Shown here piece after piece: positions 1-8,727 of a stretch of 64,000 nucleotides of DNA. Origin of the DNA: CAYFYS01 sp965202905 (lineage in GTDB: Bacteria > Pseudomonadota > Alphaproteobacteria > MPNO01). Position 1 is the stretch's first letter; each line of letters begins with the position of its first letter. A program made the position numbers and the translations under genes. The stretch covers positions 1,550,001 through 1,614,000 of the forward strand of contig OZ241868.1 in assembly GCA_965202905.1 (NCBI GenBank). The letters are read 5' to 3'. The notes under the pieces were generated by a model. The model worked only from the letters and a program-made list of their open reading frames with translations. It did not search any database and was not told the origin of the DNA.

Positions 1-860
1 AGCTCTCGCCTGAGGGTGTCACGGCTTTCCGAGCCTATATTGCCCGGCGCGGTATCAGGGGCCGGATTCGTCTCCTGAATGTCGATGCGCGGCAACGGTT
101 CCGTTTTACCCCGTCCGTCGTCCAGAAGGACGGCAAGGTCGAATGCATCTCGCAATTGCACCCGCTGGTCCGGTTCGCCGCCGAGCGGGACCGAAACGAC
201 GACACTGTCCCACGGGCCGTGGCGGCCAGCGTAAGATTGAAGGTACTGTCCGCGGAATGCGCGCCGGGTCTCTATGTGCTCGCCGCCCGTCTCTGGTCAA
301 TCGACAGTACCGCGGCAAATACGAAGGCGACCGTTCGGATCGGGTACGCGGGAGCCGATGCCGCGACGGGCGAGCCGATCGGCGCCAATCTCGCTGAGCG
401 GATGATGGCGGCAGCAGCCGAACATGGGCGCCCCATCCCGAACGCCGCCATGCACGATGGATTGGCCGACGCGAGCAGGATACTCCGGGACACCGTTCAG
501 CCCGAGCTCGATGAGCGGTTCTACGAATTCGTGGATCAGACCAAAGCGGAAATCGAAGACCGTGTCGCCATCCAGCGCCGATCATTGGCCCGGCATTTCT
601 GGACCAAAATTGCTAGCTTATTGGAACGGCAGAAGAAACTGAATGAGCAAGCGTCGTCCGCCAAGTCCATGGGCGATACACGACGGGCCACCAAGCTGGA
701 AAATCTCGTCGCCGCTCAAGGGGCGAGGATCGAAAAACTGCGCCAAACGAGGCGGGTGCGAAAGAATCAGATCGATGCGCAACTCAAGACAACACCGGAT
801 GAGTCCGAGGTCGCCTGCTTGTTCCTGCAGGTCGACGGACACCCGCTGCGGGAGGGGTAA
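1..860 (+). CDS. C-terminal part of a probable SNF2-type helicase (left edge cut)
   Basis: The frame is open from base 3, so the gene starts outside the window; about 285 residues are visible up to the TAA. A segment near residue 52 reads QLHPLVRFAAERD, which resembles the 'HPLVR' stretch after the helicase core of RapA/DrmD-like SNF2 proteins. Residues ~170-262 are highly charged and helical (ERQKKLNEQ, KLENLVAAQGARIEKL), probably a coiled coil. No Walker motif is present in the visible part, so the helicase assignment rests on this tail and is inference. The stop lies 4 nt before the next gene, with the RBS of that gene inside this one, so the two are co-transcribed. A TTG at 156 is an internal codon, not a start. 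Confidence 0.45.
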   Translation, partial: LSPEGVTAFRAYIARRGIRGRIRLLNVDARQRFRFTPSVVQKDGKVECISQLHPLVRFAAERDRNDDTVPRAVAASVRLKVLSAECAPGLYVLAARLWSIDSTAANTKATVRIGYAGADAATGEPIGANLAERMMAAAAEHGRPIPNAAMHDGLADASRILRDTVQPELDERFYEFVDQTKAEIEDRVAIQRRSLARHFWTKIASLLERQKKLNEQASSAKSMGDTRRATKLENLVAAQGARIEKLRQTRRVRKNQIDAQLKTTPDESEVACLFLQVDGHPLREG

Positions 861-864
861 GCGC

Positions 865-2538
865 GTGAAACGGGATCGATCGGGGCGACCGCGCGAGGGC
901 GCGACGCTGGGCGATGCACTTTCACCGCTGGAGAAAGATCGATTGCATCGGCTGCGCGACACTTTAGCGGAGCAAGCCCGAGAAGCCGTGGCAAGCCAGC
1001 TCACCGAGACCCGCCCTCCCTGGCAGCGGAAGCCGCCGAAACCGCAAACGCTGCGAAACGTTCCGGGACCGCCGGCCGTCAAGGTGCATCAACAGCCCAA
1101 ACAGCGCAAGACGACCCTCCGGGCCGAACCGAAGACGCAGCGGATGCCCGCTTCCACCCGGAAGCCGCAGACATCGGCCTTCGAGTACTGGGACTTCCCA
1201 GGCGAAGCGGCCGTGCGCGAACCGCCGCCCGCTTCCATCTCCGCTACCGATAGACGGCATTTCGAAGAGTTGTTGCAGGCGGGCGCCGAGTCGCCAACTG
1301 CCGGCGGCGAGGATCTGTTCATCATCCTCGGCCTCGATTTCGGCACCAGCTCCACCAAAATGATCGTTCGACTACCTTACGAGGCGGGCGAACCGACGAT
1401 CGCCATTCCCTCTCCTGCTTCCTGTCGTAGCGGCGACAACCCATATCTTTGGCGGACCGTGCTCTGGGTCAGGGAGGACGGCGCGTTCCGCCCGTGGCCG
1501 GAAAAGGGAGCGACGGTACTGCATTCCCTGAAGCAGGGGCTGATCGCGGGGCGTAGCGAGACGACGATTTCCGGTTGCGGGGCCACCGTCACGGTGAGTC
1601 GAGCGCACGCGGGAGTCGCCTATCTCGCCTTCGCAGTCCGCTATGTGCGAGGCTGGCTCCTGCGCAATCGACCGTATCTCTTTCAAAGGCGCAGGCCCGT
1701 CTGGTTCCTGAACCTCGGCATGCCCGCGGCGAGCCACGATGACCCGAAACTCGCCGAGTCTTATCGGCGCATCGGAGCCGCCGCCCTGCAGTTCACCAGG
1801 ATCGGCAGCCCCGTTACCGTCGAGTCGGTGCGCCTCTTCTTCAACGATCCGGATGTTGCAAAGGCGGGCGCGTCCGAGGAGGCCGCCGAAGGGCTGCGCG
1901 TTGCCGTGTTCCCCGAAACGGCCGCGGAGATGACGGGCTTCGCCAAATCGACCCGCGGCTCCCCCGGCATCTATCTCTTGGTAGACGTCGGAGCCATGAC
2001 TCTCGACGCCTGTATGTTCCGGCTCGATCGGCATGCGAGCACGGGCGATCTCTATGCCTTCATGGCGGCCCAGATCCGGCCGCTCGGCGTCGAGTCGTTC
2101 CACTGGTTCTTAACCGAGGGAAAGACGGAAAAAGAGTTCTTTGAACAATGCAGCCACACGTTGCGTGCCGTCGTTTGGAAGACGAAGAAACATCGCGACC
2201 CAATGGCCGCAAGCTGGAAATCAGGAAACGACATTCCCGTCTTTCTCGCCGGCGGCGGAGCGGCAAATCCTTTGCACCGGAAAGTCGTGGAGTCTCTCGG
2301 CCCGTGGCTGCAGCAACATGCTGGCAACGATGGAATCCGCTTGCTCGAGTTGCCGATGCCGGATACGATCGAACTCCCGGAGCCGCTTCAAGGTTTCGGG
2401 CGCATGGCTGTCGCTTGGGGCTTGAGCTATACGCCGACGGAAATCGGCCAGACCCAGACAGTGCGCGACATCGAGGACATCCCGCCTCCCGTCGTCGCCG
2501 ATCGGAGCGCTCGGCTCATTACCAAAGACGATGTCTGA
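865..2538 (+). CDS. Hsp70/actin-fold ATPase-like protein
   Basis: 557 residues. The start is GTG at 865, preceded by GGGAGGGG about 7 nt upstream. Residues 1-~150 are basic and proline-rich and probably disordered. The ATPase fold follows: phosphate-1 loop LGLDFGTSSTK (D~158), phosphate-2 motif LLVDVGAMTLD (D~374) and an adenosine-type glycine motif VFLAGGGAANP (~463). This order is typical of the Hsp70/actin superfamily, but the substrate-binding domain of DnaK is absent, so it is not a housekeeping chaperone. It follows a putative helicase subunit, suggesting an ATP-dependent partner in a DNA-related complex, possibly phage defence. That role is inference. Base composition looks slightly lower in GC than the genes to the right. 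Confidence 0.7.
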   Translation: MKRDRSGRPREGATLGDALSPLEKDRLHRLRDTLAEQAREAVASQLTETRPPWQRKPPKPQTLRNVPGPPAVKVHQQPKQRKTTLRAEPKTQRMPASTRKPQTSAFEYWDFPGEAAVREPPPASISATDRRHFEELLQAGAESPTAGGEDLFIILGLDFGTSSTKMIVRLPYEAGEPTIAIPSPASCRSGDNPYLWRTVLWVREDGAFRPWPEKGATVLHSLKQGLIAGRSETTISGCGATVTVSRAHAGVAYLAFAVRYVRGWLLRNRPYLFQRRRPVWFLNLGMPAASHDDPKLAESYRRIGAAALQFTRIGSPVTVESVRLFFNDPDVAKAGASEEAAEGLRVAVFPETAAEMTGFAKSTRGSPGIYLLVDVGAMTLDACMFRLDRHASTGDLYAFMAAQIRPLGVESFHWFLTEGKTEKEFFEQCSHTLRAVVWKTKKHRDPMAASWKSGNDIPVFLAGGGAANPLHRKVVESLGPWLQQHAGNDGIRLLELPMPDTIELPEPLQGFGRMAVAWGLSYTPTEIGQTQTVRDIEDIPPPVVADRSARLITKDDV

Positions 2539-2561
2539 CGGGTGATCAAGGTGGGCTCACG

Positions 2562-3203
2562 ATGCCGAGCCATGTTCTTCGCCTGACGATCGACCGCCTG
2601 GAGCCGGGAGAAGCGCTGGGCGGGCCTCTGCCCGCGGCGGTCCGCGCCTGCTATGTCGCCGACGGCATGGCGTCCTTCCGCACCGGGGATGGCGCGGCCA
2701 CGCTTGCGGCCAATTCGGCCGTCTTTGCCGCTGGCGGCCTCGAGGTGAGCGCGGGAAAGGACGGGGCGGTGATCCTGCGCTACGAACTCCGCCCTGCGGG
2801 CTCGTCCGGCGCGGGCGAGCCGGCGCTCGAGGCGGGACTCACGCTCGACGACCGGGACGGCTACCTCCTGCGCTGCGACAAGGTCGAGCTGCCGCCGGGC
2901 GGGATCGCCTACACCCACACCCACCAGGGCGGCGGCATCAGATGCCTGGTCGAGGGCGGCTTCAACGTCGAGGTCGGCGGCGGGACCACCGTCATCCACC
3001 CGCTGGAGGCCTGGTTCGAGACCGGTCCCGATCCGGTCTATGCCTATGCGCCCGATGACCGGCCGGGCCATTTCAGCCGGGTGATGATCCTGCCTCGACG
3101 GCTGAAGGGCAGAAGCTCGATCCGCTATGTGAACCCCGAGGATGCGGACAAGCCGAAACTTCAGGCCTATACGGTCTTCCTGGACGAGTTTATCGAGATA
3201 TGA
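2562..3203 (+). CDS. Cupin-fold protein
   Basis: 213 residues, ATG at 2562. The cupin signature is visible: YTHTHQGGG with H119 and H121, then a Glu in CLVEGGF and a second barrel strand with HPLEAWFETG, consistent with a small metal-binding beta-barrel. No other domain is seen. The stop codon overlaps the ATG of the following thiamine-diphosphate enzyme (ATGA), so translation is coupled and the protein probably acts in the same pathway. Substrate unknown; cupins of this kind can be dioxygenases, isomerases or binding proteins. Confidence 0.65.
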   Translation: MPSHVLRLTIDRLEPGEALGGPLPAAVRACYVADGMASFRTGDGAATLAANSAVFAAGGLEVSAGKDGAVILRYELRPAGSSGAGEPALEAGLTLDDRDGYLLRCDKVELPPGGIAYTHTHQGGGIRCLVEGGFNVEVGGGTTVIHPLEAWFETGPDPVYAYAPDDRPGHFSRVMILPRRLKGRSSIRYVNPEDADKPKLQAYTVFLDEFIEI

Positions 3204-4870
3204 GAACCAATCTTCGGACCGGCGGCCAGATCCTGGTCGACGCGCTGCGCACCCACGATGTGGACACCGTCTACTGCGTGCCCGGCGAAAGCTACATCGC
3301 CACGCTGGACGCCCTGTTCGACGCCCGCGATGCGATCCGCGTGGTGACCTGCCGCCAGGAGGGCGGGGCGGCGAACATGGCCGACGCCTACGGCAAGATG
3401 ACCGGCCGGCCCGGCGTGTGTTTCGTCACCCGCGGTCCCGGCGCCGCCAACGCCAGCGTCGGCATCCATACCGCCCGTCAGGATTCCACGCCGCTGGTGC
3501 TGTTCATCGGCCAGGTGGCGCGCCCGATGGCCGAGCGCGAGGCGTTTCAGGAAGTCGACTTCCGCCGCATGTTCGGCGAGTTGACCAAGTGGACGGCCCA
3601 GATCGACGATCCCGCGCGCATCCCCGAATACGTCAACCGCGCCTTCCGTACAGCGGTCTCCGGCCGGCCCGGCCCCGTCGCGCTGGCCCTGCCCGAGGAC
3701 ATGCAGACCGAGTACGCCGAGACCGGGGACGGCGCGCGCTACCGGGAAGTCCAGGCCCATCCCGATCCCGCCGACATCGCCCGGCTGGGCGCGATGTTGG
3801 GCGAGGCCGCCCGCCCGCTGGTGCTGGTGGGCGGCGCCGGCTGGACCCGGGCCGCCTATGACGACCTCGCCGCCTTCGCCGAGGCCAGCGACCTGCCGGT
3901 CGCGGTGGCCTTTCGGCGCCAGGACCATTTCGACAACCGTCACCGCTGCTATGTCGGCATGGTCGGGCTGGGGCTCAACCCGGCCCTCGCTACGCTGATC
4001 AGGGAGTCGGACCTCCTGCTGGTCCTCGGCGCGCAGCTCAGCGAAATCGTCACCCAGGGCTATACGCTCCTTGCCATGCCCCAGCCGCGCCAGCGCCTTG
4101 TCCACGTGGCCGCCGGGGCGGCGGAGCTCGGCAAGGTCTATCAGCCCGAGCTTGCGATCAATTCTGGGATGCCGGCGATCGCCGCGGCCCTGCGCGCCCT
4201 TCCGGCGGTGGCAAACCCGCCTTGGGCAGGGCTGCGGGCCGAGGCGCGGGCGGCCTGCGAGAGCTTCAGCGCGCCCACGGACTCGCCGGGCGCGGTCAAC
4301 CTCGCCGATATCGTTCGCACGCTCGAAGGGCTGCTGCCCGAGGATGCGATCATCGCCAACGGCGCCGGCAACTTTTCGGTCTGGCTGCACCGCTTCCATC
4401 GCTATTGCGGCTTCCGCACCCAGCTCGCACCCCAGTCTGGCGCGATGGGCTATGGCGTGCCGGCCGGCGTCGCGGCGGCGATCCGCCACCCCGACCGCCA
4501 GGTGGTGTCCTGGTCGGGTGATGGCTGTTTTTTGATGTGTGGCCAGGAAGTCGCCACCGCAGCGGCCAACGGATGCGCCAATCTCACGTTCATGGTGGTC
4601 AATAACGGCGCCTACGGCACCATCCGCATGCACCAGGAGCGCCACTATCCAGAACGGGTGATCGCGACCGACCTCGTCAACCCGGACTTCGCCGCGCTGG
4701 CGCGCGCCTACGGCCTGCACGGCGAGACGGTTACGGCGACCGAAGAGTTCGAGGCGGCCTATGCGCGCGCCCGGGCGGCCGACACGGCGGCTCTGATCGA
4801 CCTGGAGGTCGATCCCGAAGCCATCCTGCCGACGACGACGATCAGCGAGATACGCAAGGCGTCCCGATAG
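3200..4870 (+). CDS. Thiamine-diphosphate-dependent enzyme (acetolactate-synthase-like)
   Basis: 556 residues. The ATG overlaps the cupin stop by 4 nt. The N-terminal ThDP-Pyr domain has the catalytic Glu in CRQEGGAANMADAYG (E54); the central domain follows; the C-terminal PP domain carries SGDGCF (GDG ~440) and VNNGAYGTI, which bind Mg and the cofactor diphosphate. It belongs to the ALS/benzoylformate decarboxylase/oxalyl-CoA decarboxylase superfamily and should decarboxylate or ligate a 2-oxo acid. There is no adjacent ALS small subunit, so a catabolic decarboxylase is more likely than branched-chain amino acid synthesis. Substrate unknown. Confidence 0.85.
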   Translation: MRTNLRTGGQILVDALRTHDVDTVYCVPGESYIATLDALFDARDAIRVVTCRQEGGAANMADAYGKMTGRPGVCFVTRGPGAANASVGIHTARQDSTPLVLFIGQVARPMAEREAFQEVDFRRMFGELTKWTAQIDDPARIPEYVNRAFRTAVSGRPGPVALALPEDMQTEYAETGDGARYREVQAHPDPADIARLGAMLGEAARPLVLVGGAGWTRAAYDDLAAFAEASDLPVAVAFRRQDHFDNRHRCYVGMVGLGLNPALATLIRESDLLLVLGAQLSEIVTQGYTLLAMPQPRQRLVHVAAGAAELGKVYQPELAINSGMPAIAAALRALPAVANPPWAGLRAEARAACESFSAPTDSPGAVNLADIVRTLEGLLPEDAIIANGAGNFSVWLHRFHRYCGFRTQLAPQSGAMGYGVPAGVAAAIRHPDRQVVSWSGDGCFLMCGQEVATAAANGCANLTFMVVNNGAYGTIRMHQERHYPERVIATDLVNPDFAALARAYGLHGETVTATEEFEAAYARARAADTAALIDLEVDPEAILPTTTISEIRKASR

Positions 4871-4962
4871 ATCGCTTTGCGCCGGTCTCGAACCGTCATT
4901 CCCGCGAACGCGCCGATAGTCTGACTACGGACCGGAAATAAATTCTGCAACCCTGAAACAAT

Positions 4963-5796
4963 TCACTTCGAGAGCAGCGCGTTCATCTCCGGATGGAGCA
5001 CCACGCCGTCGGCGAATCGATAGCTGCCGGTCTCCTTGAGTTCGGTCGCGATCCGGCGGGCGAGCGTCGCGAAGGCGAGCGACATCAGCCCGCCGATGCT
5101 CACCCGGGCGACCCCGAGCCCCGCCAGCACCGGGATCGGCGGCGACGCCGCGCTCGCCAGGATGTTGACCGGCCCCGCGATTCCCTCGCACAGCGACGAG
5201 ATCGTCTCTTCGTCCCGCGCGAACGGCACGAACAGGCAATCCGCGCCGGCCTCGCGATAAGCGTTGGCCCGCCCGATCGCCTCGTCGAGCGCCTCGGGTC
5301 CCTTGGCCCCCTTGAGGAACACGTCGGTTCGCGCGTTGATCACCACCGGCACGCCGGCGGCGTCGCCCGCTTCCCGGCCGGCGGCGATGCGCTCGGCCGC
5401 CAGCGTCCGGTCGATCAGCGGGCCCGCGCCCTCGAACGCGCCGTCTTCGATGTTGAGCCCGACGGCGCCGGCTTCGACGGTCTCGCGCACCGTCCGGGCG
5501 ACCGCCTCCGGCGCGGCGCCGTAGCCCGCTTCCATGTCGGCGGTGACCGGGACGTCGAGCGCGCCGGCGATGCGTCCGACCATGAACAGCATTTCCTCGC
5601 GCGAGATCTTCTGGCCGTCCGCGTAGCCCAGCAGCCAGGCGATGCCGGCGCTGGAGGTCGCGACCGCCCGGTAGCCGGCCTCGACGACGATCTTGGCCGA
5701 GCCGACATCCGAGGCATTGGGAAGGACGAGGATCTCGCCGCCATCGTGCATGGCCCTGAAGACCCGGGCCTTGTCGATCTGGTCCTGATTGGCCAT
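4963..5796 (-). CDS. Isocitrate lyase/PEP mutase-family C-C lyase
   Basis: 277 residues, ATG at 5796. Family motifs: LPNASDVGSAKIV near the start, TADMEAGYG (metal site), GLNIEDG and VINARTD. The KKCGH motif of true isocitrate lyase is absent, so it is closer to carboxyvinyl-phosphonate phosphorylmutase, oxaloacetase or methylisocitrate-lyase-like proteins. It is the last gene of a long minus-strand operon, 9 nt after a MmgE/PrpD-family gene. Together they recall the methylcitrate pathway, where PrpD dehydrates and PrpB cleaves, but here they probably act on another tricarboxylic or dicarboxylic intermediate. Confidence 0.85.
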   Translation of the reverse strand: MANQDQIDKARVFRAMHDGGEILVLPNASDVGSAKIVVEAGYRAVATSSAGIAWLLGYADGQKISREEMLFMVGRIAGALDVPVTADMEAGYGAAPEAVARTVRETVEAGAVGLNIEDGAFEGAGPLIDRTLAAERIAAGREAGDAAGVPVVINARTDVFLKGAKGPEALDEAIGRANAYREAGADCLFVPFARDEETISSLCEGIAGPVNILASAASPPIPVLAGLGVARVSIGGLMSLAFATLARRIATELKETGSYRFADGVVLHPEMNALLSK

Positions 5797-5805
5797 CTCG
5801 GCCTC

Positions 5806-7134
5806 CTAAAAGCCGATCTCGGGCACAGGCCCGCCGGCGGCCATGCCGAGGATGCCGTCGATCACGGCCTGCGGCTCGGCAACGCCGCCGAAACGCATCA
5901 GGTCGCGCGCCTTTTCCGTCATCTCGGCCGCATCCAGTGCGGCTGCCGGATCGCCCTTGCACTCCGCCTTCCGGGCGGAGACCCACGCGCCATCGGCGAG
6001 CGTCGCGGTGACCTCGCCGCCCCAGGAGGCGGGATAGGCCGACTGATAGGGCTCGGCCGCGCCGACCCGGATCTTGGCGCGGAGGCCCGCGAGGCGGGCG
6101 CGCGCCGGCGCCTCGAAGGACTCGAAGCTCACCTTGCCGTCGGCGAGCGCAACGGCGATGCAGTGCTGCAGCGAGAACTTTCCTTCGTAGGGCGAGGCCG
6201 GTTCGGCCCGGTCGCAGACATCGACCGCGGCCCGGTAGGTCAGCGCCTCGATGCCGGTGACGGCGCCGACATCAATGTCGGACGACAGTTCGAGCGCGGC
6301 GTCGATTACCGGATGGGTATGGCGGCAGGCCGGCCACGGCTTGATCGAAACCGCATGGACTTGCCAGGGCGCGTCCGGTGCGCGCAGAACCGCGCCCGGG
6401 TCAGGGTCGGGGCACGCGCCGGCGTAAAGGCCCTGCGGGCCCTCGAGAATCGCCGGCGGGCCGGTGAACCCGGCCCGGGCGAGTTCGGCTGCAACCAGCC
6501 CCGCCTCGGCCGCGCGCCCGGCATGGAGATGCTTGCTCATCGCCCCGGTGTTCAGGAATTCCCACAGCCCGGCCGACTGGGTGCCCGCGTTCCCCAGCGC
6601 ATGGACGGCTTGTTCGTCGTCGAGCCCCAGCACCGTCGCCGCACTCATCGCCGCGCCGAACGGCCCGCAAGTCGCGGTGTTGTGCCAGACCTTGTAGTGC
6701 GCCTTGCCCACCGACATGCCGACCCGGCAGACCGCCTCGAACCCGAACAGCGCCGCGCGCAGGAAATCCTCGCCCGGGATCCCGGCCCGCTCCGCCAGGG
6801 CCAGCACGGCGGGGATCACCACGCAGCCCGGATGGCTGACCGAGCCGCGATGCAGGTCGTCGACCTCCAGGACATGCATGCAACCGCCCATCACCAGCGC
6901 GCGCCGGCCGGCGTCGGCCTCGCGCCCGGCGCCCCAGCCGCGCAGAATTTTGCCCGGCCCGGTCTGTCGCCCGGCCAGCATGTTGGCGATGCCGTCGAGC
7001 GTTATCAGCGCCATCGCCTCCAAATCGGCCACCGCGATCGGCTTGGCACGGATCAGCGCGACCAGCCCGGCGGTCAGCGAAGCGGGCTCCGGCGCCGCGG
7101 CTTCGGTGAACCGCAAGCGGGCGGCGCCGGTCAT
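5806..7134 (-). CDS. MmgE/PrpD family protein (dehydratase/isomerase-like)
   Basis: 442 residues. It has the all-helical MmgE/PrpD architecture: an N-terminal helical domain with LITLDGIANMLAG, the conserved HPGCVVIPAVLALAE stretch, the AHYKVWHNTATCGPFGAA segment, and a C-terminal domain starting around residue 270 with AVSIKPWPACRHTHP. Members include 2-methylcitrate dehydratase and cis-aconitate decarboxylase. It sits 12 nt after the amidohydrolase and 9 nt before the PEP-mutase-like lyase, so it is an internal gene of the operon and should act between hydrolysis and C-C cleavage. Exact substrate unknown. Confidence 0.85.
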   Translation of the reverse strand: MTGAARLRFTEAAAPEPASLTAGLVALIRAKPIAVADLEAMALITLDGIANMLAGRQTGPGKILRGWGAGREADAGRRALVMGGCMHVLEVDDLHRGSVSHPGCVVIPAVLALAERAGIPGEDFLRAALFGFEAVCRVGMSVGKAHYKVWHNTATCGPFGAAMSAATVLGLDDEQAVHALGNAGTQSAGLWEFLNTGAMSKHLHAGRAAEAGLVAAELARAGFTGPPAILEGPQGLYAGACPDPDPGAVLRAPDAPWQVHAVSIKPWPACRHTHPVIDAALELSSDIDVGAVTGIEALTYRAAVDVCDRAEPASPYEGKFSLQHCIAVALADGKVSFESFEAPARARLAGLRAKIRVGAAEPYQSAYPASWGGEVTATLADGAWVSARKAECKGDPAAALDAAEMTEKARDLMRFGGVAEPQAVIDGILGMAAGGPVPEIGF

Positions 7135-7146
7135 TCTCGTTCCCTG

Positions 7147-8385
7147 TCAGGCCGCGCGGGCGGGTGGCGCATAGCCGGGAAAGCGGTCCGATACGTCCAG
7201 GCCAAAGAACTGACGGGCGTTCTCGCCCAGGATACGGCGCTTTGCCGTCTCGTCCAGGAACGGCAGGTCCCAAATGACAGACGGCAGGTCCATGTCCCAG
7301 TGCGGGTAGTCCGAGCACCAGCAGAGCTGGGTCTCCGCCTTGATCATCTTGAAGGTCATCTCCAGGACATCGAGGTCGTTCGGCATTTCCATCGGCTGGG
7401 AGGAGTAGAACATGTCGGCCATGTACTCGCTCGGCAGCTTCTTGAGAGAGGGAGCCTCGGAAGAGCGCATCTTGTAGTCGTTGTCCAGCCGCTGCATCAG
7501 CCACGGAACCCAGGCGAGGCCCGATTCGATCCACATCACCTTGAGCTTGGGAAAGCGCTCGGGCAGACCGTTGATGACCCAGTTGGCGCAATGCATGGCG
7601 TTGTAGATCGTGAAGCCCATCGCGTGGGTGACCAGGAACCGGTTAGAAGCGCCGAGCAGCGGATCGTTCCAGTTATAGGAAGCGTGGAAGGCGAGCGGCT
7701 TTCCCATCTCCTCCATCAGGCGGTAGGTCTTCATGTAGGCATTGTCGTAGACCGGCTTGTAGCGGGTCGAGACCACGGAAAAGCCGATCACGCCCTTGGC
7801 GTCGCCGAAGTCCCGGACCATCTCGTAGCTGGCCTCGGGATCGTTGAACGGCAGGTAGAGCATCGAGCGGATGCGGCCGTTCTGGGGCAGGATGTTCTCG
7901 ACCAGCCAGCGGTTATAGGCCCGCGACATCTGGGCCTCGATCTCGGGCTGCGGGTGCAGGCCGAGCAGCAGCATGGGCGTCGGGAACATCGAGACGTAAT
8001 CCACCCCCATCGAGTCCATCCATTTGAGCGAGAGATGGATGTCGCGGTGGGTTCCGTCGGCGGGCGTCTTCTCCAGCTTGCGCAAGGGGTAGCGCATCAC
8101 CCGGCCGGAGACGTCCTGGTAGCCCACCACGCCCGGCAGCAGCGGAGTCTGCGCGCCGGTGCCGCCGCCCGAATAGGCGAGCCCGGCCTGCTTGATCACC
8201 GGGTCCTCGATGTACTGGATGATGTCGCGCAGCGACTCGTTCTCGTAATGGTGGCAGTCGACATCGACGATCAAGACGTCTTCCAGCCCGCGCTGATCGC
8301 GCTGGCGGGCGGCGTTGATCAGGAGCTTCTCGGTATCGAAGCTCTCCACCGACATCTTGTGAATATCGCTTGTCGGAATATCCAT
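7147..8385 (-). CDS. Amidohydrolase family (ACMSD-like) metal-dependent hydrolase/decarboxylase
   Basis: 412 residues, ATG at 8385. The barrel has the N-terminal DVDCHHYENES motif (the D-x-H-x-x-E variant instead of HxH), a middle AFHASYNW histidine, and a C-terminal CSDYPHWDMD with the metal Asp. This resembles amidohydrolase-2/ACMSD-type decarboxylases. A close paralogue lies at 31775-33010, with the same opening (SVESFDTEKLL against SVDSFDTDKVL) and the same ending. It is preceded by a small protein gene and the Rieske ferredoxin, so it is part of the ABC-transporter operon and probably acts on the imported compound. Confidence 0.8.
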   Translation of the reverse strand: MDIPTSDIHKMSVESFDTEKLLINAARQRDQRGLEDVLIVDVDCHHYENESLRDIIQYIEDPVIKQAGLAYSGGGTGAQTPLLPGVVGYQDVSGRVMRYPLRKLEKTPADGTHRDIHLSLKWMDSMGVDYVSMFPTPMLLLGLHPQPEIEAQMSRAYNRWLVENILPQNGRIRSMLYLPFNDPEASYEMVRDFGDAKGVIGFSVVSTRYKPVYDNAYMKTYRLMEEMGKPLAFHASYNWNDPLLGASNRFLVTHAMGFTIYNAMHCANWVINGLPERFPKLKVMWIESGLAWVPWLMQRLDNDYKMRSSEAPSLKKLPSEYMADMFYSSQPMEMPNDLDVLEMTFKMIKAETQLCWCSDYPHWDMDLPSVIWDLPFLDETAKRRILGENARQFFGLDVSDRFPGYAPPARAA

Positions 8386-8397
8386 CGCTTGCCTCCC

Positions 8398-8727
8398 TCA
8401 GGCGCCCGACCAGGCCTGCCACATGCCGAGCTCGAACAGCTCGACATTGACCGCCCGGAGCATCGCCGTGCACATGATCATGACCGCGGTCGCCGGCATC
8501 GCGCGGTCGTCCACGAACGGCGACCACCTCTCGCCGATCTGGAACTTGACGGTATAGAGTTTGGTCAGCGCGGTGAGGCCTTCCCGGATCAGCTCGTCCG
8601 GCGGCTCGGCGCCGTCGTCGAGCGCCAGTATCTTCCGCGCGAAGTCCTTCAGCGCCGCTGTCTCCGCGCCGACATCGGCCAGAAGATCGCCGACCTCTTC
8701 CCCGACCGGTTCGTCAGGCGAGGACAT
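8398..8727 (-). CDS. Small conserved-looking protein of unknown function
   Basis: 109 residues from the ATG at 8727; an upstream ATG at 8754 is less likely because it lies inside the Rieske gene. The gene overlaps the Rieske stop by 14 nt, indicating tight coupling. The sequence is acidic and helical in the first 60 residues, followed by KFQIGERWSPFVDDRAMPATAVMIMCTAML; no known motif was recognised. Position between a Rieske ferredoxin and an amidohydrolase suggests an accessory or structural subunit of the same enzyme system. Function unknown. Confidence 0.6.
   Translation of the reverse strand: MSSPDEPVGEEVGDLLADVGAETAALKDFARKILALDDGAEPPDELIREGLTALTKLYTVKFQIGERWSPFVDDRAMPATAVMIMCTAMLRAVNVELFELGMWQAWSGA

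Noticed and set aside
643..864. Earlier start for the Hsp70-like protein at 643
   Set aside because: The region overlaps the end of the upstream gene and lacks an RBS; GTG at 865 has GGGAGGGG at proper spacing.
3200..4870. ThDP enzyme as acetolactate synthase for branched-chain amino acids
   Set aside because: No regulatory small subunit or ilvC neighbour; coupled instead to a cupin.
4871..4962. CGTCATTCCCGCGAA stretch as a REP element
   Set aside because: Only one arm of the typical repeat is visible and no second copy or hairpin was found.
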